A DNA stretch of 64,000 nucleotides from Pedobacter duraquae (GCF_004362245.1 NZ_SNWM01000002.1:1116001-1180000); one strand, 5' to 3'; shown: positions 1 through 11,269, counted from the stretch's first letter. A program made the numbers and translations. The notes: generated by a model not told the origin, from the sequence alone.

Positions 1-134
1 TGAATATGCGGAACGGCACGGTCCAGAATTACATAAGAAGCATAATCGAGAAACCAGTTTTCGTAGAGTCCATTAATTGGAATTACGGTATGCTTATTCT
101 CTTCGTTTATGTTTTCTTCTAGTTCTTCGCTCAT
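1..134 (-). CDS. parC: DNA topoisomerase IV subunit A, N-terminal fragment (cut by window edge)
   Basis: Reading leftward from the ATG at 134, the first 44 codons begin MSEELEENIN and run into GLYENWFLDYASYVILDRAV. This is the conserved start of GyrA/ParC-type topoisomerase A subunits, where the protein begins to enter the DNA-cleavage domain. The catalytic tyrosine lies beyond the window. I call it topoisomerase IV rather than gyrase because the 634-residue ParE-type B subunit is encoded at 9315-11219 on the same strand and pointing toward it. In many Bacteroidota the two genes sit close together. The product would decatenate sister chromosomes as an A2B2 complex with ParE. Subunit-family assignment is firm; topo IV versus gyrase is inference from context. 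Confidence 0.85.
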   Translation of the reverse strand, partial: MSEELEENINEENKHTVIPINGLYENWFLDYASYVILDRAVPHI

Positions 135-236
135 TAAAATGATGTTGGATGCTGTAAATATAAGGGTTACGATGAAATTTTAAGAACAGAATTTTTGAAC
201 AGTTCTTAACATTCCTGCTGTACAGCACTAAAAATA

Positions 237-725
237 TTAGCCAACCAGCCTATCTTCAAGAAAAGCAAAAGGCAACAGGCTTTTTATACCTTTCACTTTC
301 AGTGCTTCCCCACCGATACAATAAAATATAACGTCGATTTCTGTATTCTGACGCTGCTCAAACTCCGACATTACCTGCAAGCAGGCTCCACAAGGTGTTA
401 CAGGTTTCTTGATCTCGAAATTATCCGTTTGTGCAGTTATTGCCATCGCTTTAATTACGGCACCCGGACGCAGAGCACCAATTGCAAAGAGCGCTACACG
501 CTCCGCGCAAAGCCCCGAAGGATAGGCCACGTTCTCTTGATTACTTCCCAATATCACTTCCCCGTCCGCAAGTAGTATTGCCGTCCCTACCCTAAACTTC
601 GAATAAGGCGAATAAGAAGTCTGTAAAGCTTCCTCGGCTTTTAAACATAAATCAATATCCGCAGGATCAAGCTCATTAAGCGCTTGGAAATGCTGATAGT
701 TTATGGTAAACTTTAATTCATTCAT
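237..725 (-). CDS. cdd: Cytidine deaminase
   Basis: A 162-residue zinc-dependent cytidine/deoxycytidine deaminase that converts cytidine to uridine in pyrimidine salvage. The zinc site is clear: CAE at residues 73-75 (the Glu being the proton shuttle) and PCGAC at 111-115. The substrate-loop segment YSPYSKFRVGTA is at 38-49. I start at the ATG at 725 (MNELKFTINY) and not at the ATG 33 bases upstream, because the extra residues MLSLKKLYVYF are unlike the family and length then fits the usual 130-165 residues. It stands alone, about 100 bases upstream of parC and divergent from tamB. Confidence 0.93.
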   Translation of the reverse strand: MNELKFTINYQHFQALNELDPADIDLCLKAEEALQTSYSPYSKFRVGTAILLADGEVILGSNQENVAYPSGLCAERVALFAIGALRPGAVIKAMAITAQTDNFEIKKPVTPCGACLQVMSEFEQRQNTEIDVIFYCIGGEALKVKGIKSLLPFAFLEDRLVG

Positions 726-897
726 AAAATAAACATACAATTTTTTTAGTGAAAGCAAAAAACGTGCGCGTTTAAGATAATGTACCCTAGTTTAAACAAA
801 ATGGGTTCTCAATTGTAATAGTAAGCAAGGGATAAATGCTCCTGTGGCATGATTTTAGTTAATTTTTAGGAAACAGTACAAATCTCATCTTACAAAC

Positions 898-3800
898 TTG
901 AATACATATATACGTAAAACTTTAAAAGTCGTGCTTTGGGTAATTGCCAGTATTATTATGCTGGTAGTTTTGATCGCGCTATCGCTCAATATCCCAGCCG
1001 TTCAAAACTTTGTCAAGGACAAGGCTATTACCTATTTAAAGAAAAAAACCCATACTGAAGTAAGGCTTGAAAGCATCAAGATCGCATTTCCTAAAGATGT
1101 GGTACTGAATAAGTTTTACATCGAAGACCTTAAAAAAGACACCTTACTGTACGCCGATCGCCTGGCGGTCGATATCAGCTTAATGAAACTGCTCAGCAAT
1201 AAAGTAGAGATCAACAATATTGAGCTGGAGAAAATCAGGGCCAACGTAACGCGGATTAATCCCGACACCGCATTTAACTTCTCCTTTTTAGTAGACGCTT
1301 TCATGACCGAGCAAAAGAAACCTGATGCAGCGGTAGAAAACGATACTACGTCAACACTTAAGTTTTCGATAGATAAGGTTAGCTTCAAAGATATTGGCAT
1401 TAAATACCGTGACGATGTTGCGGGAAATGCTATAGTGCTCTATCTGGGGGAATTTAAATCAAGAATTAAAGACTTTGACCTTGCCGGACAACACTATGTA
1501 ATTAAAGAATTAGCACTCAGCAACACCTCGCTCAAATACGCACAGCAAAAGCCCCTCACTCAACTGGCTAATCATATAGAAAATAGTATTGACACTGCAA
1601 AAACAGCAGCCGGCAAATTACCTTTGGTAGAGATCCAGGATTTTGCATTTAACAATATTAAAATAAACTTTAACGATCTGATTTCGAAAACAAATGCAGA
1701 TGTCAATCTCAATAACCTGGGTGCGAAAAATTTATTTATAGACCTGACCAATAGCATATACAAGGCCGACGACGCCAAGATAAATAACAGTACTGTTGTG
1801 TTTAATTCTGAAGGTACCCAGATGAAGGCCAACGTCGCCATCAAGGAATTTTCCTTAACCAAACTCCTTGCTGATCTGAATAAAGGAAGTTACCAGGCAG
1901 ACGAGGCGCAACTCAATAAATCGAATATTAAATTCGCTTTTAAACCTGCTGCTCCGGTAAAAGCAGGAGCAACAAATAAAACCGATACCGCTGTAGCCCC
2001 TCCGGCTATGGCTTTCCTACTGAAAAAAATCAGTCTTGAAGATAATGCCATTCAGTTTGATAACCTTGCAGCAAAACTTGCACCGGGGATGGATTTCAAT
2101 CATCTAAACATCAAAAATCTTGGTCTTCAGGCAGAGGCACTGTCCTACAGCAATACAGGAATTAAAGTAAATGTGAAAAGTGGCAGTCTAAAAGAGAAAA
2201 GCGGCTTCCAGTTAAATGCGTTAAGCGGAGACGTTGTCTATTCGGATAAGGCCGTAAAAATCAGCAACCTGATCGTTAAAACGCCGAACACCTCCATTCA
2301 GAATTCCACTCAACTGACTTACACATCTCTTGACGACCTCACTAAGCATCCCGAGCGTGTTAAAATCGCAATGGTTATTAACAATACTACAATTGGCCTA
2401 AAAGACGGCACTTACTTTAGCAATGCTATTCCTGCAAATTACAGAAATGAAAAGATTCGCGTAAACGCTAATGTTAACGGATATCTGAACAACCTCAGCA
2501 TTCCTAAACTTCAGGTTACCGGTTTAAAAAGCACACGTATTGATGTAAGTGGAACAGTAAAAGGAATGCCTGATATCAACAAGGCCTATCTGGATCTGAA
2601 TATCAAACAATTTGCAATGAGCAAGGCCGATTTGCTTGTCATCATTCCCCCAAAAACGTTACCAGCCAATATAGAATTGCCTAACAAGATTGCTGCAACA
2701 GGGAAATTTACCGGTGGACTCACAGACTTCAAAACGAATTTCAATATCAATACCGATATGGGCGGCGCCAAGCTGGTAGCCAGCATGAAAGGGGCTAAAG
2801 GGAAAGAAAACTATACCGCACATGTTGAGATGTTGAATTTCAATGTCGGCCGACTGCTTAAACAGCAAGCACAATTGGGACGCATTTCTGCCAGAGCGGA
2901 TGTAGCTGGAACAGGGCTTGACCCTAAAACAGCCGCAGCTCGGTTTAATGCACTAATTTTAAGTGCTACCTATAATAAATACACCTATAGGAATTTGAAG
3001 TTAAATGGTGATTTTGCTAAGCAACAGCTAAATCTGAAAAGTAATATGGCTGATAGCAATGCAAACTTTAATTTATCAGCAACAGCCAATATAGCTGGCA
3101 AGTACCCTTCTGTTAAAGCTAATCTGGATTTGAAAAGAGTGGATCTGCAGAAACTGAATTTTAGCCCTACCGAGTTCAAACTTGCTGGTGTAGTTAAGGC
3201 AGATATCCCGACAGCAGATCCAGATTATCTAAATGGTGATATATCTGTAACCGGACTTCAACTAGCCAAAGAAGGGCAGTTGATCAACGTAGACACAATC
3301 ATAGTACATTCTGAAGCTACAGCTGAAAGAAACTTGTTAACCCTCCGTTCTGAAATCATGAGTGCTAGAGTGGATGGTAAATACCAACTCACAAACCTTG
3401 GCGCTGCGTTGATTAACCAAATTAATAAATATTATGAATTCGGTACCGTCACAAAGATACCAGATCAACGGTTCCGATTCTCGGCAAACATCTATAATTC
3501 TAAGTTGCTTAAACAGTTTGTGCCTACCCTAACTACCTTCTCTGCAGCAAGAATTAATGGATTGATTGATACGCAAAAAGATAGCTTATTGATGAATGCT
3601 AGTTTCCCACAGGTTGTATATGGCGACTATAAAGTAGATAGCACCAGGCTGACTGTGAATAACAACAGGAATAAATTGAATTACAACCTATTTGTTAAGA
3701 CTGTGCAGAGCCCCTCATTTGCGTTATACAGAACCGAAGTTAGTGGTGATGCGGCGAATAACATTTTGGGATTGAACATCTATTTAAGGGACAGCAAATT

Positions 3801-6024
3801 CAAAGACAAGTATGTGCTTGGTGGAAAGTTCCAATCGATCAACAAAGACTTCCGGTTTAGCCTGGATCCTTCAAAACTTCTACTTGCTTATGAAAAATGG
3901 AGTATCGCTCCAGAAAATTACATCCAGTTTGGTAAGTCGGGGGTACTGGCCAACAACTTCAACCTAAGTCAGGGGAACCAATTGCTTGGTATCAATAGTA
4001 CCAGCAACACACCGAATTCACCATTAAATGTAGAATTCAAAAACTTCAGAATAGAAACTTTAACACGTTTTGCAGAAACCGACACGGCTCTTATTGGCGG
4101 TGCCATTAATGGAACAGTTAATGTTAAAGACCTGATGGCAACACCTAAATTTGAGGCTAACCTGACTGTGAACGAACTTAGGTATCAGAAGGATCAACTG
4201 GGGACATTACGCGTAGCAGTAAACAATAATACGCAGAATGCATTTGAAGTGAATGTCGCGCTATCTGGTGTCCACGAACTACGCGTAAATGGTTTCTATT
4301 ACACTGCGCCAAATGCCGCGCTCGACATGACTTTGAATATTGACAAAATAGACCTTAAATCACTGCAAAGCCTTTCCATGGGTCAGATAAAAAATGGATC
4401 AGGCACAATTACTGGTGCCTTAAATATCAAGGGAACGCCTACAGCGCCGAAAGTTTTGGGCGACATCCGCTTCAATCAGACTGCATTTACAGCAACATAT
4501 GTAAACTCTTATTTCAGAATGCCAAACGAACGTATCAGTTTTACTGAGCGTGGTATCGACTTTAATAACTTTACGATAATAGACTCTCTAAATCAGAAAG
4601 CAACGATTACTGGAGGTGTACTGACTACAGATTATAAGAACTTCAGGTTCAACATGGATATTAAAACTGATAATTTCAGGGCGTTGAATTCTACCGCTGC
4701 AGATAATGATATGATCTACGGCACCGTGTTTATCACCAGTAACATCAAAGTTCGTGGCGATATGAATCAACCGGACGTAGAAATGAGTCTCAACGTGAAT
4801 AAAGGCACTAAGTTTTTCTTTGCGCTACCAACGGCCGACCCATCAATTATTGATCAAAACGGTATCGTTCAATTTATAGATGCCGATGCAGCTCCATATA
4901 ATGGCAAAAAAGCACTTATTGCAGATAGCGTATCCAAATCGCCGGTGAAAGGAATTAACCTGACCGCTCTTTTAAAAGTCGATCCTGATGCAGAACTTAA
5001 TGTAATTGTAGACCCTGCAAATGGAGATGCTTTAAATGTAAAAGGCGACGCTAATCTGACGGCTACAATGGATCCAAGCGGAAAGATAAGCCTGACTGGA
5101 AGATATGAGATTGTAGACGGATCTTACAACCTTTCTGTTGGAGGATTAGCAAAAAGAGAATTTAAGCTTGTTAAAGGAAGCAATATTGTCTGGACGGGAG
5201 ACCCAATGTCGGCCAACGTAAACCTTACAGCCTTATACGAAGTAAATGCTGCTCCTATTGACCTCCTTAATCAGCCGGATTTGGTAACGGCAAAAACAAA
5301 ACTTCCATTCCAGGTATACCTGATGATGAAAGATGAATTGCTAAAACCGACAATCAGTTTCCGTATAGATTTACCGGAAAATGAAAAGGGAGCCTTGGAT
5401 GGCCAGGTCTGGACGAGAGTGCAGCAGGTTAACCGTGATGAAAACGAATTGAACAAACAGGTATTTGCCTTATTGGCATTGGGCCGCTTTATCGCTAACA
5501 ATCCATTCCAGAGTCTTGCCGGTGGCGGTGGAGGTATATCGACACTTGCCCGTTCAAGTGTGAGTAATATGCTGACCGAACAACTCAACAATCTGGCATC
5601 GGATCTGATCCAGGGTGTAGATATCAATTTCGGCATCAACTCTTCTGAAGATTATTCTTCAGGTGCACTGGAGCAAAGAACAGACCTGGAAATTGGTTTA
5701 TCAAAAAAATTGCTGAACGATCGCCTCACAGTAACTGTAGGTAGTTCATTTGGCTTAGAAGGACCTAAAGCACAAAGCAGCAACTCTACCGATATTGCAG
5801 GTAATGTAAACATAGAATACGCACTGTCGGCAGACGGCCGATACCGTCTGAGGGCCTACCGGAGAAATCAAAATGATGCCGTACTTCAAGGACAGATTAT
5901 CGAAACCGGCGTAGGATTTGCCTTGGTAATCGATTACAACAAATTCAGAGAGATCTTCCAGAAAAGATCAAAAAGAAACAGAACGGATACAGAACAGAAA
6001 CCAAAGAATGAAAAAACTAATTAA
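898..6024 (+). CDS. tamB: Translocation and assembly module protein TamB (DUF490)
   Basis: A 1708-residue inner-membrane-anchored AsmA/TamB-type protein. One N-terminal membrane segment (about residues 8-30, rich in V/I/L) is followed by a very long region of repeated beta-strand segments, with the conserved TamB C-terminal domain over roughly the last 450 residues. Such proteins span the periplasm as a hydrophobic groove and serve outer-membrane protein assembly and phospholipid transport. The start is a TTG at 898 (MNTYIRKTLKVV); the next in-frame ATG is inside the membrane helix, so TTG is the only start that keeps the whole anchor. The stop overlaps tamL by 17 bases, so the pair is translationally linked. 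Size is typical for Bacteroidota. Confidence 0.92.
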   Translation: MNTYIRKTLKVVLWVIASIIMLVVLIALSLNIPAVQNFVKDKAITYLKKKTHTEVRLESIKIAFPKDVVLNKFYIEDLKKDTLLYADRLAVDISLMKLLSNKVEINNIELEKIRANVTRINPDTAFNFSFLVDAFMTEQKKPDAAVENDTTSTLKFSIDKVSFKDIGIKYRDDVAGNAIVLYLGEFKSRIKDFDLAGQHYVIKELALSNTSLKYAQQKPLTQLANHIENSIDTAKTAAGKLPLVEIQDFAFNNIKINFNDLISKTNADVNLNNLGAKNLFIDLTNSIYKADDAKINNSTVVFNSEGTQMKANVAIKEFSLTKLLADLNKGSYQADEAQLNKSNIKFAFKPAAPVKAGATNKTDTAVAPPAMAFLLKKISLEDNAIQFDNLAAKLAPGMDFNHLNIKNLGLQAEALSYSNTGIKVNVKSGSLKEKSGFQLNALSGDVVYSDKAVKISNLIVKTPNTSIQNSTQLTYTSLDDLTKHPERVKIAMVINNTTIGLKDGTYFSNAIPANYRNEKIRVNANVNGYLNNLSIPKLQVTGLKSTRIDVSGTVKGMPDINKAYLDLNIKQFAMSKADLLVIIPPKTLPANIELPNKIAATGKFTGGLTDFKTNFNINTDMGGAKLVASMKGAKGKENYTAHVEMLNFNVGRLLKQQAQLGRISARADVAGTGLDPKTAAARFNALILSATYNKYTYRNLKLNGDFAKQQLNLKSNMADSNANFNLSATANIAGKYPSVKANLDLKRVDLQKLNFSPTEFKLAGVVKADIPTADPDYLNGDISVTGLQLAKEGQLINVDTIIVHSEATAERNLLTLRSEIMSARVDGKYQLTNLGAALINQINKYYEFGTVTKIPDQRFRFSANIYNSKLLKQFVPTLTTFSAARINGLIDTQKDSLLMNASFPQVVYGDYKVDSTRLTVNNNRNKLNYNLFVKTVQSPSFALYRTEVSGDAANNILGLNIYLRDSKFKDKYVLGGKFQSINKDFRFSLDPSKLLLAYEKWSIAPENYIQFGKSGVLANNFNLSQGNQLLGINSTSNTPNSPLNVEFKNFRIETLTRFAETDTALIGGAINGTVNVKDLMATPKFEANLTVNELRYQKDQLGTLRVAVNNNTQNAFEVNVALSGVHELRVNGFYYTAPNAALDMTLNIDKIDLKSLQSLSMGQIKNGSGTITGALNIKGTPTAPKVLGDIRFNQTAFTATYVNSYFRMPNERISFTERGIDFNNFTIIDSLNQKATITGGVLTTDYKNFRFNMDIKTDNFRALNSTAADNDMIYGTVFITSNIKVRGDMNQPDVEMSLNVNKGTKFFFALPTADPSIIDQNGIVQFIDADAAPYNGKKALIADSVSKSPVKGINLTALLKVDPDAELNVIVDPANGDALNVKGDANLTATMDPSGKISLTGRYEIVDGSYNLSVGGLAKREFKLVKGSNIVWTGDPMSANVNLTALYEVNAAPIDLLNQPDLVTAKTKLPFQVYLMMKDELLKPTISFRIDLPENEKGALDGQVWTRVQQVNRDENELNKQVFALLALGRFIANNPFQSLAGGGGGISTLARSSVSNMLTEQLNNLASDLIQGVDINFGINSSEDYSSGALEQRTDLEIGLSKKLLNDRLTVTVGSSFGLEGPKAQSSNSTDIAGNVNIEYALSADGRYRLRAYRRNQNDAVLQGQIIETGVGFALVIDYNKFREIFQKRSKRNRTDTEQKPKNEKTN

Positions 6025-8302
6025 ACTCAGCTTATTTATACTCGTGTGTTTAGTGTGGGCTGCCTGCAGCAATACTAAATATCTGAAACCCGGACAAATA
6101 CTGTATACCGGAGCTGAGGTTAAAGTTAACCCCGACTCCTCAAAACGTATAGACGATCAGAAAGAAGTTAAAGCTACCCTGGAAAGTAAAACGCGCCCAA
6201 GGCCTAACAAGTCGATTCTCGGCTTGAAACCAAAACTTTTCATTTATAACCTTGCCGGAGAGCCTAAAAAACCAAAGGGAATCCGGCATTGGCTTAGAAC
6301 TAAAGTAGGTGAGCCTCCTGTTTTACTCAGTCAGGTAAAAATTAAATACAATAATGATGTGCTAACCAGTTACCTCATTAGTCAGGGCTATCTCCAATCC
6401 GTGGTGACTGGCGATACAGTTGTAAAAGATAAAAAAGGAAAAGCAGTGTACACAGCAAACACTGGCGATCGCTATAAAATCAATAGCATCAGCTTCCCTA
6501 CTGATACAAGCGGTGTTGCTGCAATTGTAAACCAGAATAAAGAGAAAACACTGCTAAAGGTTGGTAATTACTATGACCTGGATGTCTATAAAAATGAACG
6601 CATCAGAATAGATAATGATCTTAAAGAAAAAGGTTATTTCTATTTTAGCCCAGACTACTTAATTATTCAGGTAGACAGTACCATTGGTAAAAGTTTAGTT
6701 GACATCCGTGTTCGTGTTAAAACTGTAGCACCAGATGCTGGTTTAAAACCCTATACCATCAGGAACATCAATATCTACCCCAATTATAATTTACGCAGAG
6801 ATAGCGTACTGCGCAGATTAAAGCCTTTACAGTATAACGATTTTAATATCTACGACAATAGGAATACCTTTAAGCCAAGGGTATTTGACAGACTTGTATT
6901 CTTTAAAAAAGGCGAAGCCTACAACCGGACTGATCACAACCAATCGTTAAACAGGATGGTTAATATCGGTGCGTTTCAGGATGTAAGAGCAGAATTCCTG
7001 CCAATCGATAGCTTTAAAAACGACCAACTGGATCTGAATATCTTTCTAACCCCTTTAAAGAAAAACTCATTAAGCTTTGGTGTTACAGGAACCCAAAAAT
7101 CAAACAACTTTATCGGTTCGGAGGTGAAGATCACACAAACCACCAGAAATTTATTCAGAGGGGCAGAGCAGTTAGATCTTAGCGCAAGCGTTGGATTTGA
7201 GACCCAGACAGGCGGAAGTGTTGATAAAAACCTGAATACCAGCTCTATTACTGGTGAAGCAAAATTAACATTCCCACGGTTTATCGTGCCTTTTTACAAA
7301 CCTAGCAGTACTACCGCGTTTATTCCAAAAACCGTTGCTTCGATTTCCTATCAGCTACTAACCAGAAACTCTTACTACAGCTTCAATTCATTTAAAGCAC
7401 AATTTGGATATAACTGGAAAGAAAATCAGAAAAAAGAGCACACTTTTAATCCGATATCTATTAACTACGTAACGTCAAGAATCCTTGCGAAAGATACCGT
7501 TCTGCTGTTCAATCAGAATCCTGGATTGAGAAGTACACTGGAGCCACAGTTCATTATCGGAAGCACGTATAACTTCACATACACCAACCAAATGGAAACG
7601 TTCCGCAGAAATAACGTATATTTTAATGGTGGTATAGAAACAGGTGGTAACGTTTGGGGACTGTTTGTTCCTAAAAACGATAGCGGTACAAAAACATTGT
7701 TCAACACTTCACTTACGCAGTTCGTACGACTAGAAACAGATCTGCGAGATTATTATAAAATCACCAGGAACGTAACCTGGGCAAGTCGGCTAAATCTTGG
7801 TTATGGATACGCCTATGGCAATAGCACCTCGCTCCCGTTCACCAGACAATTTTTTGCTGGAGGTAGTAATGATGTGCGTGCATTTCCCGCAAGAACGCTT
7901 GGACCTGGAACATATAAAGCCCCTATTACAAACGTGATCGCAGATCAGGGGGGCGACATCAAAATGATGTTAAACACAGAGCTCCGTTTTAAACTGGTAA
8001 GTGTGTTATACGGTGCACTTTTTGCTGATGCTGGAAATATCTGGTTGAGAAAAGAAGATCCGACAAGACCCGGTTCAGGATTCAAACTCAGTGAGTCATT
8101 GAGCGAGCTCGGCGTTGGTACCGGTGCAGGCTTACGTGTGGATGCAAGCATTTTTGTAGTACGTTTAGATGTTGCCTTTCCGGTACGCAAACCTAACCTT
8201 GCTCCTGGCGACAGATGGGTGTTTGACCAGATTGCTTTTGGAGACAAAGGCTGGAGAAAAGACAATTTAGTTTATAATATTGGGATAGGATATCCATTTT
8301 AA
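6008..8302 (+). CDS. tamL: Translocation and assembly module lipoprotein TamL (BamA/Omp85 family)
   Basis: A 764-residue outer-membrane protein with a signal peptide and lipobox (LVWAAC, lipidated Cys20). It is the Bacteroidetes lipoprotein counterpart of TamA. POTRA-like segments occupy about residues 90-370, followed by an Omp85 16-strand barrel to the C terminus; FFAGGSNDVRAFP is the typical lid-loop motif of surface-antigen (Bac_surface_Ag) barrels. It starts inside the end of tamB (17-base overlap), matching the usual tamB-tamL pair in this phylum, where the two form an envelope-spanning complex. The barrel ends in a terminal aromatic residue (GIGYPF), as expected for BAM substrates. Confidence 0.92.
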   Translation: MKKLIKLSLFILVCLVWAACSNTKYLKPGQILYTGAEVKVNPDSSKRIDDQKEVKATLESKTRPRPNKSILGLKPKLFIYNLAGEPKKPKGIRHWLRTKVGEPPVLLSQVKIKYNNDVLTSYLISQGYLQSVVTGDTVVKDKKGKAVYTANTGDRYKINSISFPTDTSGVAAIVNQNKEKTLLKVGNYYDLDVYKNERIRIDNDLKEKGYFYFSPDYLIIQVDSTIGKSLVDIRVRVKTVAPDAGLKPYTIRNINIYPNYNLRRDSVLRRLKPLQYNDFNIYDNRNTFKPRVFDRLVFFKKGEAYNRTDHNQSLNRMVNIGAFQDVRAEFLPIDSFKNDQLDLNIFLTPLKKNSLSFGVTGTQKSNNFIGSEVKITQTTRNLFRGAEQLDLSASVGFETQTGGSVDKNLNTSSITGEAKLTFPRFIVPFYKPSSTTAFIPKTVASISYQLLTRNSYYSFNSFKAQFGYNWKENQKKEHTFNPISINYVTSRILAKDTVLLFNQNPGLRSTLEPQFIIGSTYNFTYTNQMETFRRNNVYFNGGIETGGNVWGLFVPKNDSGTKTLFNTSLTQFVRLETDLRDYYKITRNVTWASRLNLGYGYAYGNSTSLPFTRQFFAGGSNDVRAFPARTLGPGTYKAPITNVIADQGGDIKMMLNTELRFKLVSVLYGALFADAGNIWLRKEDPTRPGSGFKLSESLSELGVGTGAGLRVDASIFVVRLDVAFPVRKPNLAPGDRWVFDQIAFGDKGWRKDNLVYNIGIGYPF

Positions 8303-8307
8303 TAAGC

Positions 8308-9318
8308 ATGAGAGCAGTACACCATACCAAGAATTTTTTTGTTGCCCTATACCACCTTTTCATTGCGGCCGGTAAAGGTTTTTCTGAAGATCGCGTTACT
8401 AAGCTCAGTGCCTCCCTCGCCTATTACACGATCTTTGCCCTTACGCCCCTGATCATTATTATCATTTCAGCAGCAAGCATCTTTTTTAGCAATAAGCTTA
8501 ACCCTGGCACGGAACTCTTCGCGCAAATTAGTGGCATGGTAGGTGCTGAGGCTGCCAAACAATTACAGGGCTTTGTAGAGAACGCTAACCTTACCGGCAA
8601 ATCTACATTTGGCCTCATCGTTGGAATCGGTACCCTGATAGTGGGTTCTACTGCTATCTTTATAGAAATTCAGGATAGCATCAACATCATCTGGAAGGTA
8701 AAAGCTATCCCAAAAAAAGGTTGGAAAAAAATGATTACCAACAGGCTGCTCTCGTTCTCCCTAATTGTTTCCATGGGTTTCCTCTTACTCGTATCCCTGG
8801 TTATCAACAGCGTGGTCGTAAGCTTGGGTTCCAAGCTTGGCACTCTCCTTAGCAACAGCAAGGTTGGAGACTTGATTCCAGTAGCCGATGATACGGCTAC
8901 CCTGTTAATCTATGTGCTCAATAACGTGATCACCATCGTCGCAGTAACCGCTGTATTTACAATCATCTTTAAGGTGTTACCAGATGTAGATCTTCGCTGG
9001 AAATCAGCAATTATCGGAGCCCTGTTTACAGCGTTGTTATTCAGCTTAGGAAAATACCTGATCGGAATTTATATTGAAAAAGGAAATCCGGGGTCAGCAT
9101 TCGGAGCCGCCAGCTCTATTATAGTGATTCTGCTCTGGATCTATTACACCTCCATCATACTCTACTTCGGCGCAGAATTTACGCAAGCTTATGCTGAGAA
9201 ATTTGATGGTGGAATCCGACCGAGCAAATATGCCGTGCATACAAAAATCACCATTGTTGAGGAAAAAGTAGACGTACTTCCACCCCAACATCCGGAAGAA
9301 ACGAAAGTTAACGATTAG
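8308..9318 (+). CDS. YihY/BrkB family inner-membrane protein
   Basis: A 336-residue polytopic protein of the YihY/virulence factor BrkB family (once misnamed ribonuclease BN). The family core is visible: [20 protein letters not shown] near residues 32-51, about six membrane segments, and the conserved [20 protein letters not shown] segment near 255-275. The exact function of the family is not settled. It begins 5 bases after tamL, so it is probably the third gene of the tamB-tamL operon. Its stop overlaps the convergent parE stop by four bases, leaving no room for a terminator between them. Confidence 0.9.
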   Translation: MRAVHHTKNFFVALYHLFIAAGKGFSEDRVTKLSASLAYYTIFALTPLIIIIISAASIFFSNKLNPGTELFAQISGMVGAEAAKQLQGFVENANLTGKSTFGLIVGIGTLIVGSTAIFIEIQDSINIIWKVKAIPKKGWKKMITNRLLSFSLIVSMGFLLLVSLVINSVVVSLGSKLGTLLSNSKVGDLIPVADDTATLLIYVLNNVITIVAVTAVFTIIFKVLPDVDLRWKSAIIGALFTALLFSLGKYLIGIYIEKGNPGSAFGAASSIIVILLWIYYTSIILYFGAEFTQAYAEKFDGGIRPSKYAVHTKITIVEEKVDVLPPQHPEETKVND

Positions 9319-11219
9319 GCAACGTCAACAATATCTTCAGACACCGCAGCTGTTGCAGCATCAAGATCTGCAGATACTAACTCTTCAACAGTGTCTTTTT
9401 CTATCCTCAAGTTTCGGATAATATGTTTCTGTCTTTCTGGTGTATTTTTTCCCATGTAATATTCAAGCAAACTTTTGATCGTCTGGTCTTTTAATATAAC
9501 TGGGTCCAAGCGGATATCCTTTCCGATGAACAAACCAAACTCATCAGGAGAAATCTCACCCAGTCCCTTAAAACGCGTGATCTCAGGCTTATTTCCCAAT
9601 TTATCAATAGCACGTTTACGCTCATCGTCACTATAACAATAGATCGTTTCCTTTTTATTCCGAACCCTGAACAGTGGCGTCTGAAGAATATAAACGTGAC
9701 CAGCCCTTACCAGATCCGGAAAAAACTGCAGGAAAAATGTCATCATCAGCAAGCGGATGTGCATCCCATCCACATCGGCATCGGTAGCAATCACAATGTT
9801 ATTATAATGCAATCCCTCTAGCCCATCTTCAATGTTCAGGGCATGTTGCAAAAGATTGAATTCTTCATTCTCATACACCACTTTTTTGGTGAGCTCATAA
9901 CAATTCAGCGGTTTACCCTTCAAACTGAATACAGCCTGACAATCTACGTCCCTCGACTTAGTAATTGACCCCGATGCAGAATCACCTTCGGTAATGAACA
10001 AAGTAGTTTCATATCTCCTATCATGCGTCGTGTTAAAGTGTACTTTACAGTCGCGCAGTTTTTTGTTATGCAACGAAGCCTTCTTAGCCCTATCGTTTGC
10101 CAGCTTTTTAATACCAGCAATATCCTTACGCTCACGTTCAGACTGTAAAATCCTTTTTAACAAAGCCTCCGCTACATCGGCATGCTTGTGCAGATAGTCA
10201 TCAAGCTCCTTCTTGACAAAATCGCCAATAAACGTACGCACAGAAGGCCCTTCGGGACCCATATTCTGGGAACCCAGCTTAGTTTTCGTTTGCGATTCAA
10301 AGACCGGTTCCTGCACGCGCACAGAAATAGCAGCGATGATAGAAGAACGGATATCTGAAGCTTCGTATTCTTTTTTATAAAACTCCCGGATGGTTTTTAC
10401 TACCGCTTCCCTAAATGCTGCCTGATGCGTACCCCCTTGTGTGGTATGCTGACCGTTAACAAACGAATGGTAATCCTCACCATACTGTTGGCCATGCGTC
10501 ATTGCAATCTCAATGTCGTTGCCTTTTAAGTGAATAATTGGATACCTCAGACTTTCTACATCGGCAACCTTATTTAACAGGTCATAGAGACCCCTTTCAG
10601 AAAAGTATTTCTGTCCGTTAAAATTCACTGTCAATCCAGTGTTCAGGAACACGTAGTTCCAGATCATGCTTTCTACAAAATCAGGAATATAATGGTAGTT
10701 TCTGAAGATACTTTCATCAGGGTAGAAAGTGATGGCGGTACCATTTCTTTGTGTCGTATCAATTACCGGATGGTCAATAACAATTTCCCCTTTAGAGAAC
10801 TCCACCTTCTTAGTTTTTCCATCACGATAAGACTGTACCAGGAAATTAGTAGACAGGGCATTTACGGCCTTGGTACCCACACCATTCAACCCTACAGATT
10901 TCTGGAAGGCATTACTATCATATTTACCGCCGGTATTAATCTTGGAAACGCAGTCGATCACTTTACCTAAAGGAATGCCACGCCCGTAATCACGAATATT
11001 TACCTTATGGTCAGACACAGTAATTTCTATCGTCCGGCCGGATCCCATTACAAACTCATCAATGGAGTTATCGAAGATCTCTTTGAGCAACACATAAATA
11101 CCGTCGTCGTGTGCAGAGCCATCGCCAAGCTTTCCGATATACATACCCGGACGCAATCTGATGTGTTCTTTCCAGTCGAGAGACCGGATACTATCTTCGT
11201 TATAATTCGGTTCAGCCAT
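9315..11219 (-). CDS. parE: DNA topoisomerase IV subunit B
   Basis: A 634-residue type IIA topoisomerase ATPase subunit. The GHKL ATPase motifs are EIFDNS at 47-52, DYGRGIP at 77-83 and GLNGVGTKA at 110-118. The transducer domain follows, then TOPRIM with EGDSA and the metal-binding DADVDG. The protein ends soon after the TOPRIM/C-terminal segment without the long insert of gammaproteobacterial GyrB, consistent with ParE. With ParC it decatenates and relaxes DNA at the cost of ATP. It has its own good promoter at 11240-11269. Its stop is convergent with the yihY-type gene. Confidence 0.93.
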   Translation of the reverse strand: MAEPNYNEDSIRSLDWKEHIRLRPGMYIGKLGDGSAHDDGIYVLLKEIFDNSIDEFVMGSGRTIEITVSDHKVNIRDYGRGIPLGKVIDCVSKINTGGKYDSNAFQKSVGLNGVGTKAVNALSTNFLVQSYRDGKTKKVEFSKGEIVIDHPVIDTTQRNGTAITFYPDESIFRNYHYIPDFVESMIWNYVFLNTGLTVNFNGQKYFSERGLYDLLNKVADVESLRYPIIHLKGNDIEIAMTHGQQYGEDYHSFVNGQHTTQGGTHQAAFREAVVKTIREFYKKEYEASDIRSSIIAAISVRVQEPVFESQTKTKLGSQNMGPEGPSVRTFIGDFVKKELDDYLHKHADVAEALLKRILQSERERKDIAGIKKLANDRAKKASLHNKKLRDCKVHFNTTHDRRYETTLFITEGDSASGSITKSRDVDCQAVFSLKGKPLNCYELTKKVVYENEEFNLLQHALNIEDGLEGLHYNNIVIATDADVDGMHIRLLMMTFFLQFFPDLVRAGHVYILQTPLFRVRNKKETIYCYSDDERKRAIDKLGNKPEITRFKGLGEISPDEFGLFIGKDIRLDPVILKDQTIKSLLEYYMGKNTPERQKHIIRNLRIEKDTVEELVSADLDAATAAVSEDIVDVA

Positions 11220-11239
11220 GATGATTTTGAGTAGAAATA

Positions 11240-11269
11240 CAAATTTAACCGAATAACCGGCTCAATCAA
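11240..11269 (-). promoter_or_regulatory. Bacteroidetes-type promoter of parE
   Basis: On the minus strand TTG (11269-11267) is followed by exactly 19 bases and then TAAATTTG (11247-11240). This fits the primary sigma factor consensus of Bacteroidota (TTG-N19-TAnnTTTG). Transcription would begin a few bases before the parE start at 11219, giving a short leader. Confidence 0.7.

Noticed and set aside
2659..2874. Several short antisense ORFs inside tamB
   Set aside because: Expected by chance in a 5-kb gene; none has motifs or a promoter.
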